A DNA stretch of 64,000 bases, from positions 1-64,000 of the forward strand of contig CANLXO010000008.1 of assembly GCA_947495055.1 (NCBI GenBank). The letters run 5' to 3'. The position numbers were made by a program, and so were the translations under genes. The notes beneath the pieces were generated by a model that was given only the letters and a program-made list of their open reading frames with translations, was not told the DNA's origin and did not search any database. This DNA is from an uncultured Psychrobacter sp. Its GTDB lineage: Bacteria; Pseudomonadota; Gammaproteobacteria; Pseudomonadales; Moraxellaceae. Positions within the stretch are counted from its first letter, which is position 1. Every line of letters starts with the position of its first letter. Positions 27,047-36,342 of this stretch are shown here, in pieces.

Positions 27047-28087
27047 GTGTCCTTATTAGATTCTAAGCCTAACGCCAATCTTGATACTGTATCAAGTGCT
27101 ACGCAAACGCCAGAGCGTGATGAGCCTGTATTTGTGCATGACGCGGTATTATTAAACGAAGCGGTTGCTGCAGTGCTGGGCGTCAAATCCTTACCAAAAG
27201 CAGCTCGTTTGCAAGCGGGCGGTATTTATGTTGATGCAACTTTTGGGCGCGGCGGTCATAGCCGTTTGCTGCTCTCACACTTAGCTGACGATGCCAAGCT
27301 TATCGTCTTTGATAAAGACCCGACCGCGATTGCAGTCGCTCATGAATTGGCGGCGACAGACAGCCGCGTCCAGGTTATTCATGATAGCTTTGCTACTTTG
27401 ACGGGCAGCTTAAATGCTTTGGGTATCGCTAAAGTAGACGGACTTATGGCAGATCTGGGGATATCCTCACCGCAGATTGATGATGGCACGCGCGGCTTTA
27501 GTTTTATGCGTGATGGCGTGGTCGATATGCGCATGGACACAACTCGCGGGCAGTCTGTTGGACAGTGGCTTGAGCAGGTCGATGATGAGACCCTTGCTAA
27601 CGTACTCTATGAGTTCGGTGAAGAGCGTCATAGCCGCCGTATTGCCCGCGCCATCAAACAAATGGACAGTTATGAGTCGACACTTGAGTTGGCTGAAGTG
27701 ATAAAAGTGGCGCACCCAAACTGGCAGCGCGGCAAGCATCCAGCGACCCAAAGCTTTCAGGCGATGCGTATCTTTATTAACAATGAGCTTGGCGATGTCG
27801 ATAGCTTTTTGGCGCAAAGTATTGAGATGTTAAAGCCAGGCGGGCAGCTTGCGGTGATTAGCTTTCACTCGTTAGAAGATCGCCGTATCAAGCAGTTTTT
27901 GCAGCGTCATAGTAAGGGTCAGTATCCAGAGGATGAAAACCTACCCATGCCGCCTAAACGCCCGCGGTACTTTAGTAAGCCCAGACGCATTGGACCTAGC
28001 AAGACTGAGATCGCTGATAATCCGCGCGCGCGTAGTGCGTGGCTACGCGCCGCGACTCGTAGTGACGTGATAGTTAGTACGAACTAA
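27047..28087 (+). CDS. rsmH: 16S rRNA (cytosine(1402)-N(4))-methyltransferase
   Basis: SAM-dependent methyltransferase that acts on C1402 of 16S rRNA; first gene of this dcw cluster. Motif I reads VDATFGRGGHSRLLL (about 62-76), followed by DKDPTAI, LMADLGISSPQID, FSFMRDGVVDMRMD and the C-terminal SFHSLEDRRIKQF, RARSAWLRAA. The start is GTG, with only GAG as an upstream match, and the N-terminus is about 30 residues longer than usual. mraZ, which usually precedes rsmH, is absent; gltX is the divergent neighbour 239 bp away. Confidence 0.96.
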   Translation: MSLLDSKPNANLDTVSSATQTPERDEPVFVHDAVLLNEAVAAVLGVKSLPKAARLQAGGIYVDATFGRGGHSRLLLSHLADDAKLIVFDKDPTAIAVAHELAATDSRVQVIHDSFATLTGSLNALGIAKVDGLMADLGISSPQIDDGTRGFSFMRDGVVDMRMDTTRGQSVGQWLEQVDDETLANVLYEFGEERHSRRIARAIKQMDSYESTLELAEVIKVAHPNWQRGKHPATQSFQAMRIFINNELGDVDSFLAQSIEMLKPGGQLAVISFHSLEDRRIKQFLQRHSKGQYPEDENLPMPPKRPRYFSKPRRIGPSKTEIADNPRARSAWLRAATRSDVIVSTN

Positions 28088-28234
28088 CAGCCACTGCAAA
28101 CTAACTGCACAAAAGCTTGATTTAACGATGCCAAGGCATGAATAGCTACGCGCCTGTTAAGAACCTGTAAATATTCTCTGTTAAGCTGCTTCACTTTTAG
28201 CAGTATTCTTTTTTATTTTTATTTTGAGAGCGTC

Positions 28235-28741
28235 ATGGCACCTTCTGGCAAACCGACCAAGCAGCAGCATACTTCTACAGCTCATACAGATGTCGGTGAA
28301 CTGTTTGCCAAGCGTTTTAATGTGGTCAGTATTTATGTGGTGATACTGCTCTTATTAGCGGGCGCTATCATCTGGAGTGGTATCAAAACTGCCCAAAACG
28401 TGCAGCAATATCATCAGGACTACAAAACCTTGCAAGACATGAAAAAACAAGAGCGCAAATTGCAAATTGAGCACCAGCGTTTATTGATTGAGCAGCAAAC
28501 CTTTAGCGCTACCCCGCAAATTGCCAGCCGCGCGGTTGCAGAGCTAGGTATGTACTCGCCTACGCTCAAAGACAAGCTCATCATTCAGCCAGGTGTTGCC
28601 GCTGTATTATCGAGTGCCGCGCCAAATCCGCAGAAACCCTTAGCTGAGAAAAACACTGTAGCTGAGCAAGAGTCCTTGAGCGATACGCTACTAGAGAACG
28701 CGCCACAGGCGAGCACAGACGTATCGGAGGCGGCGCTATGA
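28235..28741 (+). CDS. ftsL: Cell division protein FtsL
   Basis: Bitopic septal protein that joins FtsB and FtsQ and helps activate FtsWI. A polar N-terminus of about 30 residues is followed by one transmembrane helix (VVSIYVVILLLLAGAIIW, about 31-48) and a periplasmic coiled coil (about 55-100) with IASRAVAELGMYSP after it. At 168 aa it is longer than E. coli FtsL (121 aa) because of an extra low-complexity C-terminal tail. It overlaps ftsI by 4 bp (ATGA). Confidence 0.9.
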   Translation: MAPSGKPTKQQHTSTAHTDVGELFAKRFNVVSIYVVILLLLAGAIIWSGIKTAQNVQQYHQDYKTLQDMKKQERKLQIEHQRLLIEQQTFSATPQIASRAVAELGMYSPTLKDKLIIQPGVAAVLSSAAPNPQKPLAEKNTVAEQESLSDTLLENAPQASTDVSEAAL

Positions 28742-30795
28742 GTACTAAAAAACCTGACTCCAAAGCTAACAAGAATAAAAAACCTGCTAGCGGTAAGGTT
28801 ATCAAACCCCTTCGCCGTGCTAGTACCGCCAAATCAGGTAGTGTTAATACTCGCAAAGCAAAATTATTTGGTCGCCTAAAAAAGAATGAGAGCGAGGGCG
28901 CTTACACCAGCGTCAAAAACCGTAAAAAACTTGCTTTTAATAAAGCCTCAGGCGCGTCCACTCGCGGCGGCTTTGAAGATGACAAAGACCGGTTTCGCAT
29001 GATTTGGGGCATTGCCTTTGTTATCTTAATACTTTTAATCGCACGCGCCTACTATGTGCAAGTCATCAACGCACAGTTCTATCAAGCCAAAGGCGATGAG
29101 CTGATCACCAGCACTCGCACGCAAAAGTCTTATCGCGGTATGATTACTGATCGTAATGACTTACCGCTCGCCGTTAGTGCGCCACTTGCGACAGTCTCTT
29201 TTAGCCCGCATGATTATGCGCGCGAATACTACGAGATCAAGCGCATTATTCTGACCAATCCAAACAGCCCGCAACTGCGTGCACGGATGGAGCAGCGCCT
29301 AAAAGACATGGATCTAACTATTTTGGCTGCTGCTGCCAATATTCCTGTTACTGAATTACAAAAAGTGACGGCTATTGATGACAGTATTGACGTCACTGAT
29401 CCTGATGCGGTGAAAGCGGCGCTACCCTCTGGTGCAGGCTCACACTATCTACCGCTACTGAACAAAGTCACCCCTGAGATTGCACAAAGTGTGAGCTCAC
29501 TTGACTTTACTGCGGTATACGAAAAGAACTTCTTTCAGCGCTATTATCCGCAGCCCCAGCCCAACTCGCAGCTACTTGGCTTTATGGGTCAAAACTCCGC
29601 TGATCCTGAGGGCGGCTACGAGGGACGTGCGGGTATCGAGCGCCAGTATGAGACGATGCTCGCTGGTGATGATGGCAAAGTCTTAGTGCTAAAAGACGCC
29701 AAACAAAACAGTTTAAAAGAGATCAAGCAGCTTGAACCTGAAATTGCAGGTAAAGATGTGGCATTGACGATAGATTCGCGCTTGCAGTATTTATTATATA
29801 AAGAGCTAGAAAAGGCAGGACGCTTGCAGCGCGCGCGTTGGTCGACGGGTATGGTCGTTGATGTCCAGACAGGCGAGGTGCTTGCGCTCTCAACATGGCC
29901 CTCATTTAACTCCAATGATCTCAACGAGATGACGGGTGAAAACCAGCGTAACCGTGCGGTGCTTGATGTCTTTGAGCCAGGCTCGGTGATGAAGCCGTTT
30001 ACCGTTGCTGCCGCTTTAGATTCAGGCAAGTACACCGCTAATTCTCTAATCGATACCAATCCTGGTTCCATTCGGGTGCGCGGCTATACCATTCGCGATC
30101 ATAACAATTTGGGTATGATCAATATGGCAACGCTACTTCAAAAATCGAGCAACGTCGCCTCAACCAAGATTGCTTTATCCTTGCCGCCTGATGCCATTAC
30201 CAATATGCAAAGACAGTTCGGCTTTGGGACCAAAACGCCCCTGCAGTTCCCAGGTGAGGGTAGTGGCCTTGTCGTTACGCCAAAAGAAAAAGAAACGGCA
30301 AGACGAGCCACGGTCAGTTATGGCTATGGTCTACAAGTGACGCTCGCGCAAGTGGCACAGGCTTATGCAGCGCTAGCGGCAGGCGGGGTTATGCATCCGC
30401 TTACCTTGATCAAAGATAACGAAGCAACGCCAAGTAAGCGCATTATGGAACACGAGCAAGCGATGGCTATTGTAAAAATGCTTGAATCCGTGACTGAGGC
30501 TGGTGGTACGGCAAAAGCGGCAGCGATTGATGGCTACCGCGTCGCTGGCAAGACAGGAACCTCGCGCCGGATCAATCCTGATGGCGGCTACTATACGGAT
30601 CAATACCGTAACGTATTCGCTGGTATGGCGCCTGCCTCTAATCCGAGACTGGTCGGTGTTATGCTAATCGAAGACCCGCGCGGTCAGATTTACGCCGGTT
30701 TGACGGTAGCGCCTGTTTTTCATAATGTGATGAAAGAGGCACTACGCTTGTATAATGTGCCTCTTGATAAACCTTTGCAGACCACAGAACCCTAA
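28738..30795 (+). CDS. ftsI: Peptidoglycan D,D-transpeptidase FtsI (PBP3)
   Basis: Septum-specific transpeptidase. A very basic N-terminal cytoplasmic stretch of about 85 residues precedes the membrane anchor (IWGIAFVILILLIARAYYVQV). The pedestal domain follows, then the penicillin-binding domain with the active-site SVMK (Ser416-Lys419), SSN (470-472) and KTGTS (605-609). At 685 aa it is about 100 longer than E. coli FtsI; the excess is mainly the Lys/Ser-rich cytoplasmic N-terminus. Translationally coupled to ftsL; murE follows. Confidence 0.96.
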   Translation: MSTKKPDSKANKNKKPASGKVIKPLRRASTAKSGSVNTRKAKLFGRLKKNESEGAYTSVKNRKKLAFNKASGASTRGGFEDDKDRFRMIWGIAFVILILLIARAYYVQVINAQFYQAKGDELITSTRTQKSYRGMITDRNDLPLAVSAPLATVSFSPHDYAREYYEIKRIILTNPNSPQLRARMEQRLKDMDLTILAAAANIPVTELQKVTAIDDSIDVTDPDAVKAALPSGAGSHYLPLLNKVTPEIAQSVSSLDFTAVYEKNFFQRYYPQPQPNSQLLGFMGQNSADPEGGYEGRAGIERQYETMLAGDDGKVLVLKDAKQNSLKEIKQLEPEIAGKDVALTIDSRLQYLLYKELEKAGRLQRARWSTGMVVDVQTGEVLALSTWPSFNSNDLNEMTGENQRNRAVLDVFEPGSVMKPFTVAAALDSGKYTANSLIDTNPGSIRVRGYTIRDHNNLGMINMATLLQKSSNVASTKIALSLPPDAITNMQRQFGFGTKTPLQFPGEGSGLVVTPKEKETARRATVSYGYGLQVTLAQVAQAYAALAAGGVMHPLTLIKDNEATPSKRIMEHEQAMAIVKMLESVTEAGGTAKAAAIDGYRVAGKTGTSRRINPDGGYYTDQYRNVFAGMAPASNPRLVGVMLIEDPRGQIYAGLTVAPVFHNVMKEALRLYNVPLDKPLQTTEP

Positions 30796-30843
30796 ACAAA
30801 AATAAAACCCTGTGTTGTCTCTCATTTTCTTTAGGAGTTGTCC

Positions 30844-32490
30844 ATGACTGAGTCAAATTATAACCTTGTTACTTTGCAGCAGTTGATGGACGGTTCTCAA
30901 AGCGGTGATAAGGATCAAGGTAGGTTACGTCAACACCTGCTAGATATGCTAGTACAAGACCAATCAGTCGCTGATATCGCATTCCACCAGTTTCAATTAG
31001 ACAGCCGGCAAGTGGGCGCGCAGGATGTCTTTGTCCTGCTAAAAAGCCAAATACCGAACTGCCAAAAAAGCCGTCACTACATCGAACAAGCCGCGCAAAA
31101 TGCAGCCTTCATCTTATCTGAGATTGACCCGCAAGCTTTGTTTGCTACTGCTCATGTTCCGCCGCACCGTCATATCCAACTCGGTAACCACCAAGATACT
31201 GACTTGGCTTTATCAGATCTGCCTTGTCCTATTCTTTATGTGCCTGATATTCGGGATTTTTTGGGTGATTTGGTTCAGAGCCGCATGCAATATCAGCACC
31301 CTACCGCTTTGCCTACAGTAGTCGCGGTGACGGGCACCAATGGCAAAACGACGATTAGTCAACTGGTCGCGCAGCTCACGCAATTGGTCGGTATGAGTAG
31401 TGCGGTGATGGGTACGGCAGGCAATGGACGCTTGGGCGCACTGGTACAAGCGAGTCATACCACAGGCGACGCGCTGGCGGTGCAGCAATTTTTATATAAA
31501 ATGGGTCAAGAGCAAGCGCAGATATTGGCACTTGAGGCCAGCTCGCATGGACTTGATCAGCAGCGTTTGCAAGGCATGCCTGTGAGCGTTGCTATCTATA
31601 CCAATCTCTCTCGCGATCATCTAGATTATCATGCTGATATGAGCGAGTATGCACAGGCAAAAGCAAGATTGTTTGACAAAGCACACTTTCCAGCGCTGAC
31701 TCATGCCATTATCAACAGCGATGATGAGCATGCGCAAATTATGATAGATACAGCGAAAGCGAGTGATCTTATTGTATGGACGTATAGCTTGCAGCCTGAA
31801 AAGTCAGCAACTTTTATGGCAACTCGCATTGAGCCTAGCCTTGAGGGTGTACAAATTGCCTTGCATAGCGAGTTTGGGGACATTACTATTATCAGCCCAT
31901 TACTAGGGCTTTTTAATGTGGCCAATTTGCTTGCCGCTATTGCTGCTGCTGTCGCTTTAGGTGTGGATATCGAGCGTGTAGCTAGCGTCGTACCTAAGTT
32001 GCAAGGCGCTATCGGACGTATGCAGCGCGTACCGTCAACTGATGGCTGCTTTATCGTGGATTACGCGCATACTCCTGATGCGCTCAGTCAAGTGCTCGCT
32101 AGCCTAAGAACGCATTGCGACGGGCAGCTATGGGCAGTGTTTGGCTGCGGCGGTGACCGAGATGCGGGCAAGCGACCACTGATGGCGCAAGCAGGACTAT
32201 CAGGTGCTGATAAAGTGATATTGACCGCTGACAATCCGCGCACCGAAGACCCGAGTGTCATATTGCAAGATATGCAATCAGGTATGACAGGTGAGCAATA
32301 CAAGCGCACGCACATAGAGCCTGCACGCCAGCGTGCTATTGACTATGCAGTGACCCACGCCAAGCCTGATGACATTGTGGTTATCGCAGGCAAAGGTCAC
32401 GAAACGTACCAAGAGATTAATCATGTGCGCCATGACTTTGATGACAGTGTTGTTTTAGCGCAAGCCCTCAAAAAAGCGCAACGTCTCTGA
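30844..32490 (+). CDS. murE: UDP-MurNAc-tripeptide ligase (meso-DAP adding)
   Basis: Adds meso-diaminopimelate to UDP-MurNAc-Ala-Glu. The Mur-ligase P-loop is TGTNGKTT (163-170) and the DNPR motif (463-466) marks specificity for meso-DAP rather than lysine. The carbamylated-lysine region follows YAQAKARLF, and the last domain ends in KGHETYQEI. TAGGAG six bases before the ATG at 30844 is better than the TTG at the extreme of the frame. Length 548 aa, about 50 longer than E. coli MurE, mostly in the N-terminal domain. Confidence 0.96.
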   Translation: MTESNYNLVTLQQLMDGSQSGDKDQGRLRQHLLDMLVQDQSVADIAFHQFQLDSRQVGAQDVFVLLKSQIPNCQKSRHYIEQAAQNAAFILSEIDPQALFATAHVPPHRHIQLGNHQDTDLALSDLPCPILYVPDIRDFLGDLVQSRMQYQHPTALPTVVAVTGTNGKTTISQLVAQLTQLVGMSSAVMGTAGNGRLGALVQASHTTGDALAVQQFLYKMGQEQAQILALEASSHGLDQQRLQGMPVSVAIYTNLSRDHLDYHADMSEYAQAKARLFDKAHFPALTHAIINSDDEHAQIMIDTAKASDLIVWTYSLQPEKSATFMATRIEPSLEGVQIALHSEFGDITIISPLLGLFNVANLLAAIAAAVALGVDIERVASVVPKLQGAIGRMQRVPSTDGCFIVDYAHTPDALSQVLASLRTHCDGQLWAVFGCGGDRDAGKRPLMAQAGLSGADKVILTADNPRTEDPSVILQDMQSGMTGEQYKRTHIEPARQRAIDYAVTHAKPDDIVVIAGKGHETYQEINHVRHDFDDSVVLAQALKKAQRL

Positions 32491-32568
32491 TTTTATAGCC
32501 TTTAGATACGATAACTACTATTACGACAACCATTAATAAGATAATGAAAGCCCTACAAGGTAACCCCT

Positions 32569-34014
32569 ATGACAGCTGACAACGATAATACCCTTCAGTC
32601 GCAAGGACTCTACGTCTGGCAAGCGGACAATCTGCTCGCTGCTACCAATGCACTCGATGGTCATTGGCAGCTACCAGACTCTGATCAAGCAGATCAAACC
32701 CAAAGCCCTCAATTGACAAGTAATCGTATCGCTACCGATACGCGCACAATAAAGACGGGTGATATCTTTTTGGCGCTCAGCGGTGACAACTTTGATGGTC
32801 ATGATTATATCAATCTAGCGGCCACTCAAGGCGCTGTCGCTGCTATCGTCTCACGTCCGATCTCAACCAGTATCCCGCAATTAGTCGTCACTGATACGCG
32901 CCTGACACTTGGGCATCTGGCCGCTCATCGTCGTCAGCAGCATACTGATTTAACGGTAATTGCTATTACAGGCTCTAGCGGCAAGACCACTTGTAAAGAG
33001 ATGCTTGGTAGCATTTTTGGGCGCTTAGCGCCAACGCTGATCACGCGTGGCAACTTAAATAATGATTTGGGCGTACCCATGATGCTCCTTGAGCTGTCCG
33101 ATCATCATCGTTATGCCATCATGGAGCTTGGCGCGAATCACATTGGCGAGATCGCTTATACCACTGAGATTGTCCGTCCTGATGTGGCTTGTATCTTAAA
33201 TATCGGCACTGCGCATTTAGGCGAGTTTGGTAGCCGCGAGGGTATCTGTCAGACCAAAGCTGAGATTTATCACACTTTAAATGATACTCAGTTTGCCATT
33301 GTTCCAGACAAAGACGATTTTACCAACCAACTGCGCCGTATCGCTGAGACGCATACCTCCAATGTCATCGGTTTTGGTAATACTGATGTCAGCGCCAGTC
33401 ACCTAGACGTCGAGCCTGAGCGCAGTGAGTTTAAATTGCATATCGGTACGCAGGTGCAGGATATCAATTTGCCATTAGCAGGCGAGCACAATGTCAAAAA
33501 TGCCCTAGCTGCCGCCGCATGCGCTTATGCTTTAAACATTCCTATTGAAGACATCGTGACAGGCCTCGAAAATTCGCGCCCTGCTAAAGGTCGCCTTGAT
33601 AGTCAAATGCTCGGCAACCACCGCTTGATCGATGACACTTATAATGCCAATCCGCATTCAGTACGTGCAGGCGCTAAGGTGCTCGCCGCGCAAACAGGGA
33701 CGCAAATCATGGTGCTAGGCGATATCGGTGAGCTTGGCGATGCGGCGGTAAGTGAGCATCAAAGCCTTGGACGCACGATTGCCGCGACAGGTATCGATGT
33801 GCTGCTCTGCGTTGGTGAATACGCCCGCTATACTGTCGCTGGTGCCAAAGAAGTGAGTGATATCAATGCCCATGCTTTTGATGACAAAGACAGTCTGCTT
33901 AAGTATTTGCAATCGTTTTTACAAGCGCAGCAAGCACAGCCGTGTACCGTTTTATTCAAAGGGTCGCGCTTTATGGCGATGGAAACCCTTATCAATGCGC
34001 TAGTCGAGGAGTAG
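32569..34014 (+). CDS. murF: UDP-MurNAc-tripeptide--D-Ala-D-Ala ligase
   Basis: Completes the UDP-MurNAc-pentapeptide. P-loop ITGSSGKTTCKEM, then the RGNLNNDLGVP stretch, ELGANHIGEIAYT and ILNIGTAHLGEFGS are all typical of MurF, and DTYNANPHSVRAG and MVLGDIGELG sit in the C-terminal domain. Length 481 aa. It follows murE by 78 bp and ends 3 bp before mraY, so murE-murF-mraY are probably one transcript. Confidence 0.96.
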   Translation: MTADNDNTLQSQGLYVWQADNLLAATNALDGHWQLPDSDQADQTQSPQLTSNRIATDTRTIKTGDIFLALSGDNFDGHDYINLAATQGAVAAIVSRPISTSIPQLVVTDTRLTLGHLAAHRRQQHTDLTVIAITGSSGKTTCKEMLGSIFGRLAPTLITRGNLNNDLGVPMMLLELSDHHRYAIMELGANHIGEIAYTTEIVRPDVACILNIGTAHLGEFGSREGICQTKAEIYHTLNDTQFAIVPDKDDFTNQLRRIAETHTSNVIGFGNTDVSASHLDVEPERSEFKLHIGTQVQDINLPLAGEHNVKNALAAAACAYALNIPIEDIVTGLENSRPAKGRLDSQMLGNHRLIDDTYNANPHSVRAGAKVLAAQTGTQIMVLGDIGELGDAAVSEHQSLGRTIAATGIDVLLCVGEYARYTVAGAKEVSDINAHAFDDKDSLLKYLQSFLQAQQAQPCTVLFKGSRFMAMETLINALVEE

Positions 34015-34017
34015 GCG

Positions 34018-35136
34018 GTGTTAGTTTGGTTGTTTGAATGGCTTAGCCAATATTACTCACCGTTTTCTGCGGTATCCTCTTTGACTTTGCGCGCGCTACT
34101 AGCGGTGGTAACTGCGCTTGGGCTTAGCTTAGCACTGGGTGGCCCTGTTATTCGCCATCTGCGTACCCTTAAATATGGTCAGGCGGTTCGTGATGATGGG
34201 CCGCAGTCACATATCATCAAGACAGGTACGCCGACGATGGGCGGGGTGCTGATACTTAGCACTATTGGGGTGTCGACCCTACTGTGGGCGCGTCTTGGTA
34301 ACCCCTATATTTGGATTTTGCTCATCGTCATGATTATTTTTGGCGCGGTAGGCTGGGCGGATGATTGGCTCAAGATTAAGCACAAAAACCCAACAGGACT
34401 TATCGCTCGCAAAAAATACTTTTGGCTGTCTGTTGGCGCGATATTCGTTGGCGCCTCACTATACTATATTGCTACTTTGCAGCCAGATATAGCGACGACG
34501 CGCAGTATGGTAGATTTACTACTGCCTGTATTTAAAGACTGGGTTGTGCCTTTTTCAGTTGTGCCCTTTGGTATTGCTTTTATTATCTTTACCTATTTTG
34601 TGATCAATGGTGCCTCAAACGCGGTGAACTTGACCGATGGCCTAGATGGTTTAGCGATCTTGCCTGTCGTCTTAGTTGCCGCAGGTTTAGGCGCTATGGC
34701 CTATGTGTCAGGAGATATTCGATTCTCAGAGTATCTACATGTGCCTTATATTCCCTACAATTCAGAAGTGATTGTCGTTTGCGGGGCAATGGTGGGCGCA
34801 GGTCTTGGCTTTTTGTGGTTCAACGCTCATCCTGCGCAGGTGTTTATGGGCGATGTTGGCGCATTATCCTTAGGCGCTATGCTCGGCACTATCGCGGTTA
34901 TGACCCGTCAAGAGATTGCCTTTGCTATTATGGGCGGTCTATTCGTCGCCGAAGCGGTGTCTGTTATCTTACAAGTAGGCTCGTATAAGCTACGCAAAAA
35001 ACGTATCTTTCGTATGGCGCCGCTTCATCATCATTTTGAAGAGATTGGTTGGAAAGAGACGCAAGTGGTGGTTAGATTCTGGATTATCGCTATTTTGCTG
35101 GTGATACTGGGTCTTATGACACTAAAATTACGTTAG
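34018..35136 (+). CDS. mraY: Phospho-N-acetylmuramoyl-pentapeptide-transferase
   Basis: Polytopic inner-membrane enzyme that makes lipid I from undecaprenyl phosphate. Diagnostic motifs are GTPTMGG near residue 64, [15 protein letters not shown] near 116, [11 protein letters not shown] near 205, MGDVGAL and the HHHFEEIGW loop near 340. It has a GTG start with AGGAG six bases upstream. Length 372 aa. It is the last dcw gene here: a terminator follows, and murD, its usual neighbour, is 13.8 kb away. Confidence 0.97.
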   Translation: MLVWLFEWLSQYYSPFSAVSSLTLRALLAVVTALGLSLALGGPVIRHLRTLKYGQAVRDDGPQSHIIKTGTPTMGGVLILSTIGVSTLLWARLGNPYIWILLIVMIIFGAVGWADDWLKIKHKNPTGLIARKKYFWLSVGAIFVGASLYYIATLQPDIATTRSMVDLLLPVFKDWVVPFSVVPFGIAFIIFTYFVINGASNAVNLTDGLDGLAILPVVLVAAGLGAMAYVSGDIRFSEYLHVPYIPYNSEVIVVCGAMVGAGLGFLWFNAHPAQVFMGDVGALSLGAMLGTIAVMTRQEIAFAIMGGLFVAEAVSVILQVGSYKLRKKRIFRMAPLHHHFEEIGWKETQVVVRFWIIAILLVILGLMTLKLR

Positions 35137-35147
35137 ACTTCAATAGC

Positions 35148-35185
35148 AAAAAGGCCATCTTAGAGACGACTAAGGTGGCTTTTTT
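35148..35185 (+). terminator. Terminator after mraY
   Basis: AAAAAGGCCATCTTA pairs with TAAGGTGGCTTTTT (one mismatch, 8-base loop) and is followed by Ts. It ends the rsmH-mraY transcript. Confidence 0.88.
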
Positions 35186-35248
35186 ATCGGCTATCAATCA
35201 CAAATTTTGTTAAGATAAGCGCCATATTGCGCCGATTTTGAGAACCCT

Positions 35249-36175
35249 GTGTCTTTATTTATTTGTCCTATCTGTCAGTCACCGCTAACATCTGCCGCAG
35301 ATACTTGGCGCTGTGATGGCAGCTTGCACCAAAAGCAAGTCTCGCACCCGTTTGATGTGGCGCGTCAAGGCTACGTCAATCTATTGCCCGTACAACAAAA
35401 AAAGTCCAAGATGCCAGGGGACTCTCAGCACTCTATTGACGCCCGTAAGCGTTTTTTGCAAGCAGGCTATTATGAGCCGCTACAGACGCTTATTTGTGAG
35501 CAGATAAGCGCATTAAATCAAAAGACAAATAGCCAAGCAGGCAAGAGTCGCTGGTTAGATATTGGCTGCGGCGAGGGTTACTATACGCAGGCGATGGCAC
35601 AGACAGGGGTGGATACTTTGATAGCTGCTGATATTAGTAAGCCTGCTGTCATCCGCTTAGCAAAAGCGAGTAAAGTAGCAGGTCAACTCTGGTATCAGCA
35701 AGATAAAAACGCGCGTGCAGCGACTATCTATCCTATCGTTACCAGCGCTGCACATTTACCTTTAAGCGCGCAAAGTTTAACTGGTATGAGTAGTATTTTT
35801 AGTCCGATATTGCCAGCCGCTTTTGCCAAGGTATTGCAAAAAGACGGCTACCTTATCATTGCTAAGCCTGATATAGAGCATTTAGCCTCGATACGCGAAG
35901 CTCTATTCGATGAGGTGCGCGCTCATGATTCAGATAAGTTTTTGCTAGAGGTTGCGCCTTATTTCACCTTACTAAAAACGCATCAGATCAGTACCGATTT
36001 GCACTTATCGACATCTGCGCTCGATGATTTATTGACTATGACGCCCTATGCCTACCGCGCTCGCGTCCATAAGCGTCAAGCGCTGCTGGATATAAGCCAA
36101 GATCAGCCGTTTGCGACCACAGCTAGATTTGTGGTGTATGTATTGCAAAAACGTGTTGCTAGTTTAGAGTCATGA
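35249..36175 (+). CDS. rlmA: 23S rRNA (guanine(745)-N(1))-methyltransferase
   Basis: SAM-dependent methyltransferase with an N-terminal zinc-binding module (CPICQSPL, then WRCD and H near residue 27) before DVARQGYVNLLPVQQKKS, which strongly recalls E. coli RlmA(I). Motif I is LDIGCGEGYYT (about 106-116) and the later DISK and MSSIFSPI segments fit. The C-terminal TPYAYRAR matches the family end. Length 308 aa against about 270, with a longer linker before motif I. GTG start. It has its own gap from mraY and is not a dcw gene. Confidence 0.9.
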   Translation: MSLFICPICQSPLTSAADTWRCDGSLHQKQVSHPFDVARQGYVNLLPVQQKKSKMPGDSQHSIDARKRFLQAGYYEPLQTLICEQISALNQKTNSQAGKSRWLDIGCGEGYYTQAMAQTGVDTLIAADISKPAVIRLAKASKVAGQLWYQQDKNARAATIYPIVTSAAHLPLSAQSLTGMSSIFSPILPAAFAKVLQKDGYLIIAKPDIEHLASIREALFDEVRAHDSDKFLLEVAPYFTLLKTHQISTDLHLSTSALDDLLTMTPYAYRARVHKRQALLDISQDQPFATTARFVVYVLQKRVASLES

Positions 36176-36230
36176 TAATTTTGCTAGTACATAAGTCGCT
36201 ATATAGTCAGTCCAATATAAAAAAGATACA

Positions 36231-36306
36231 GCGGGACTGGAATGAATTTTTTGCAGCCTCTGTCTGCGTAGGCACAGCAAGCCAGAAAAATTTATACCAG
36301 TTCCGC
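36231..36306. repeat. Dispersed palindromic element, copy 2
   Basis: A 76-bp imperfect palindrome: GCGGGACTGG at the left end pairs with CCAGTTCCGC at the right, and the inner arms pair T-rich with A-rich. The core GCCTCTGTCTGCGTAGGCAC appears in inverted orientation in the element at 1988-2050. It lies between rlmA and the end of cls. Confidence 0.65.
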
Positions 36307-36342
36307 GTTTTTGCATAACGTATCCATTTTATCTAGTGTTGA

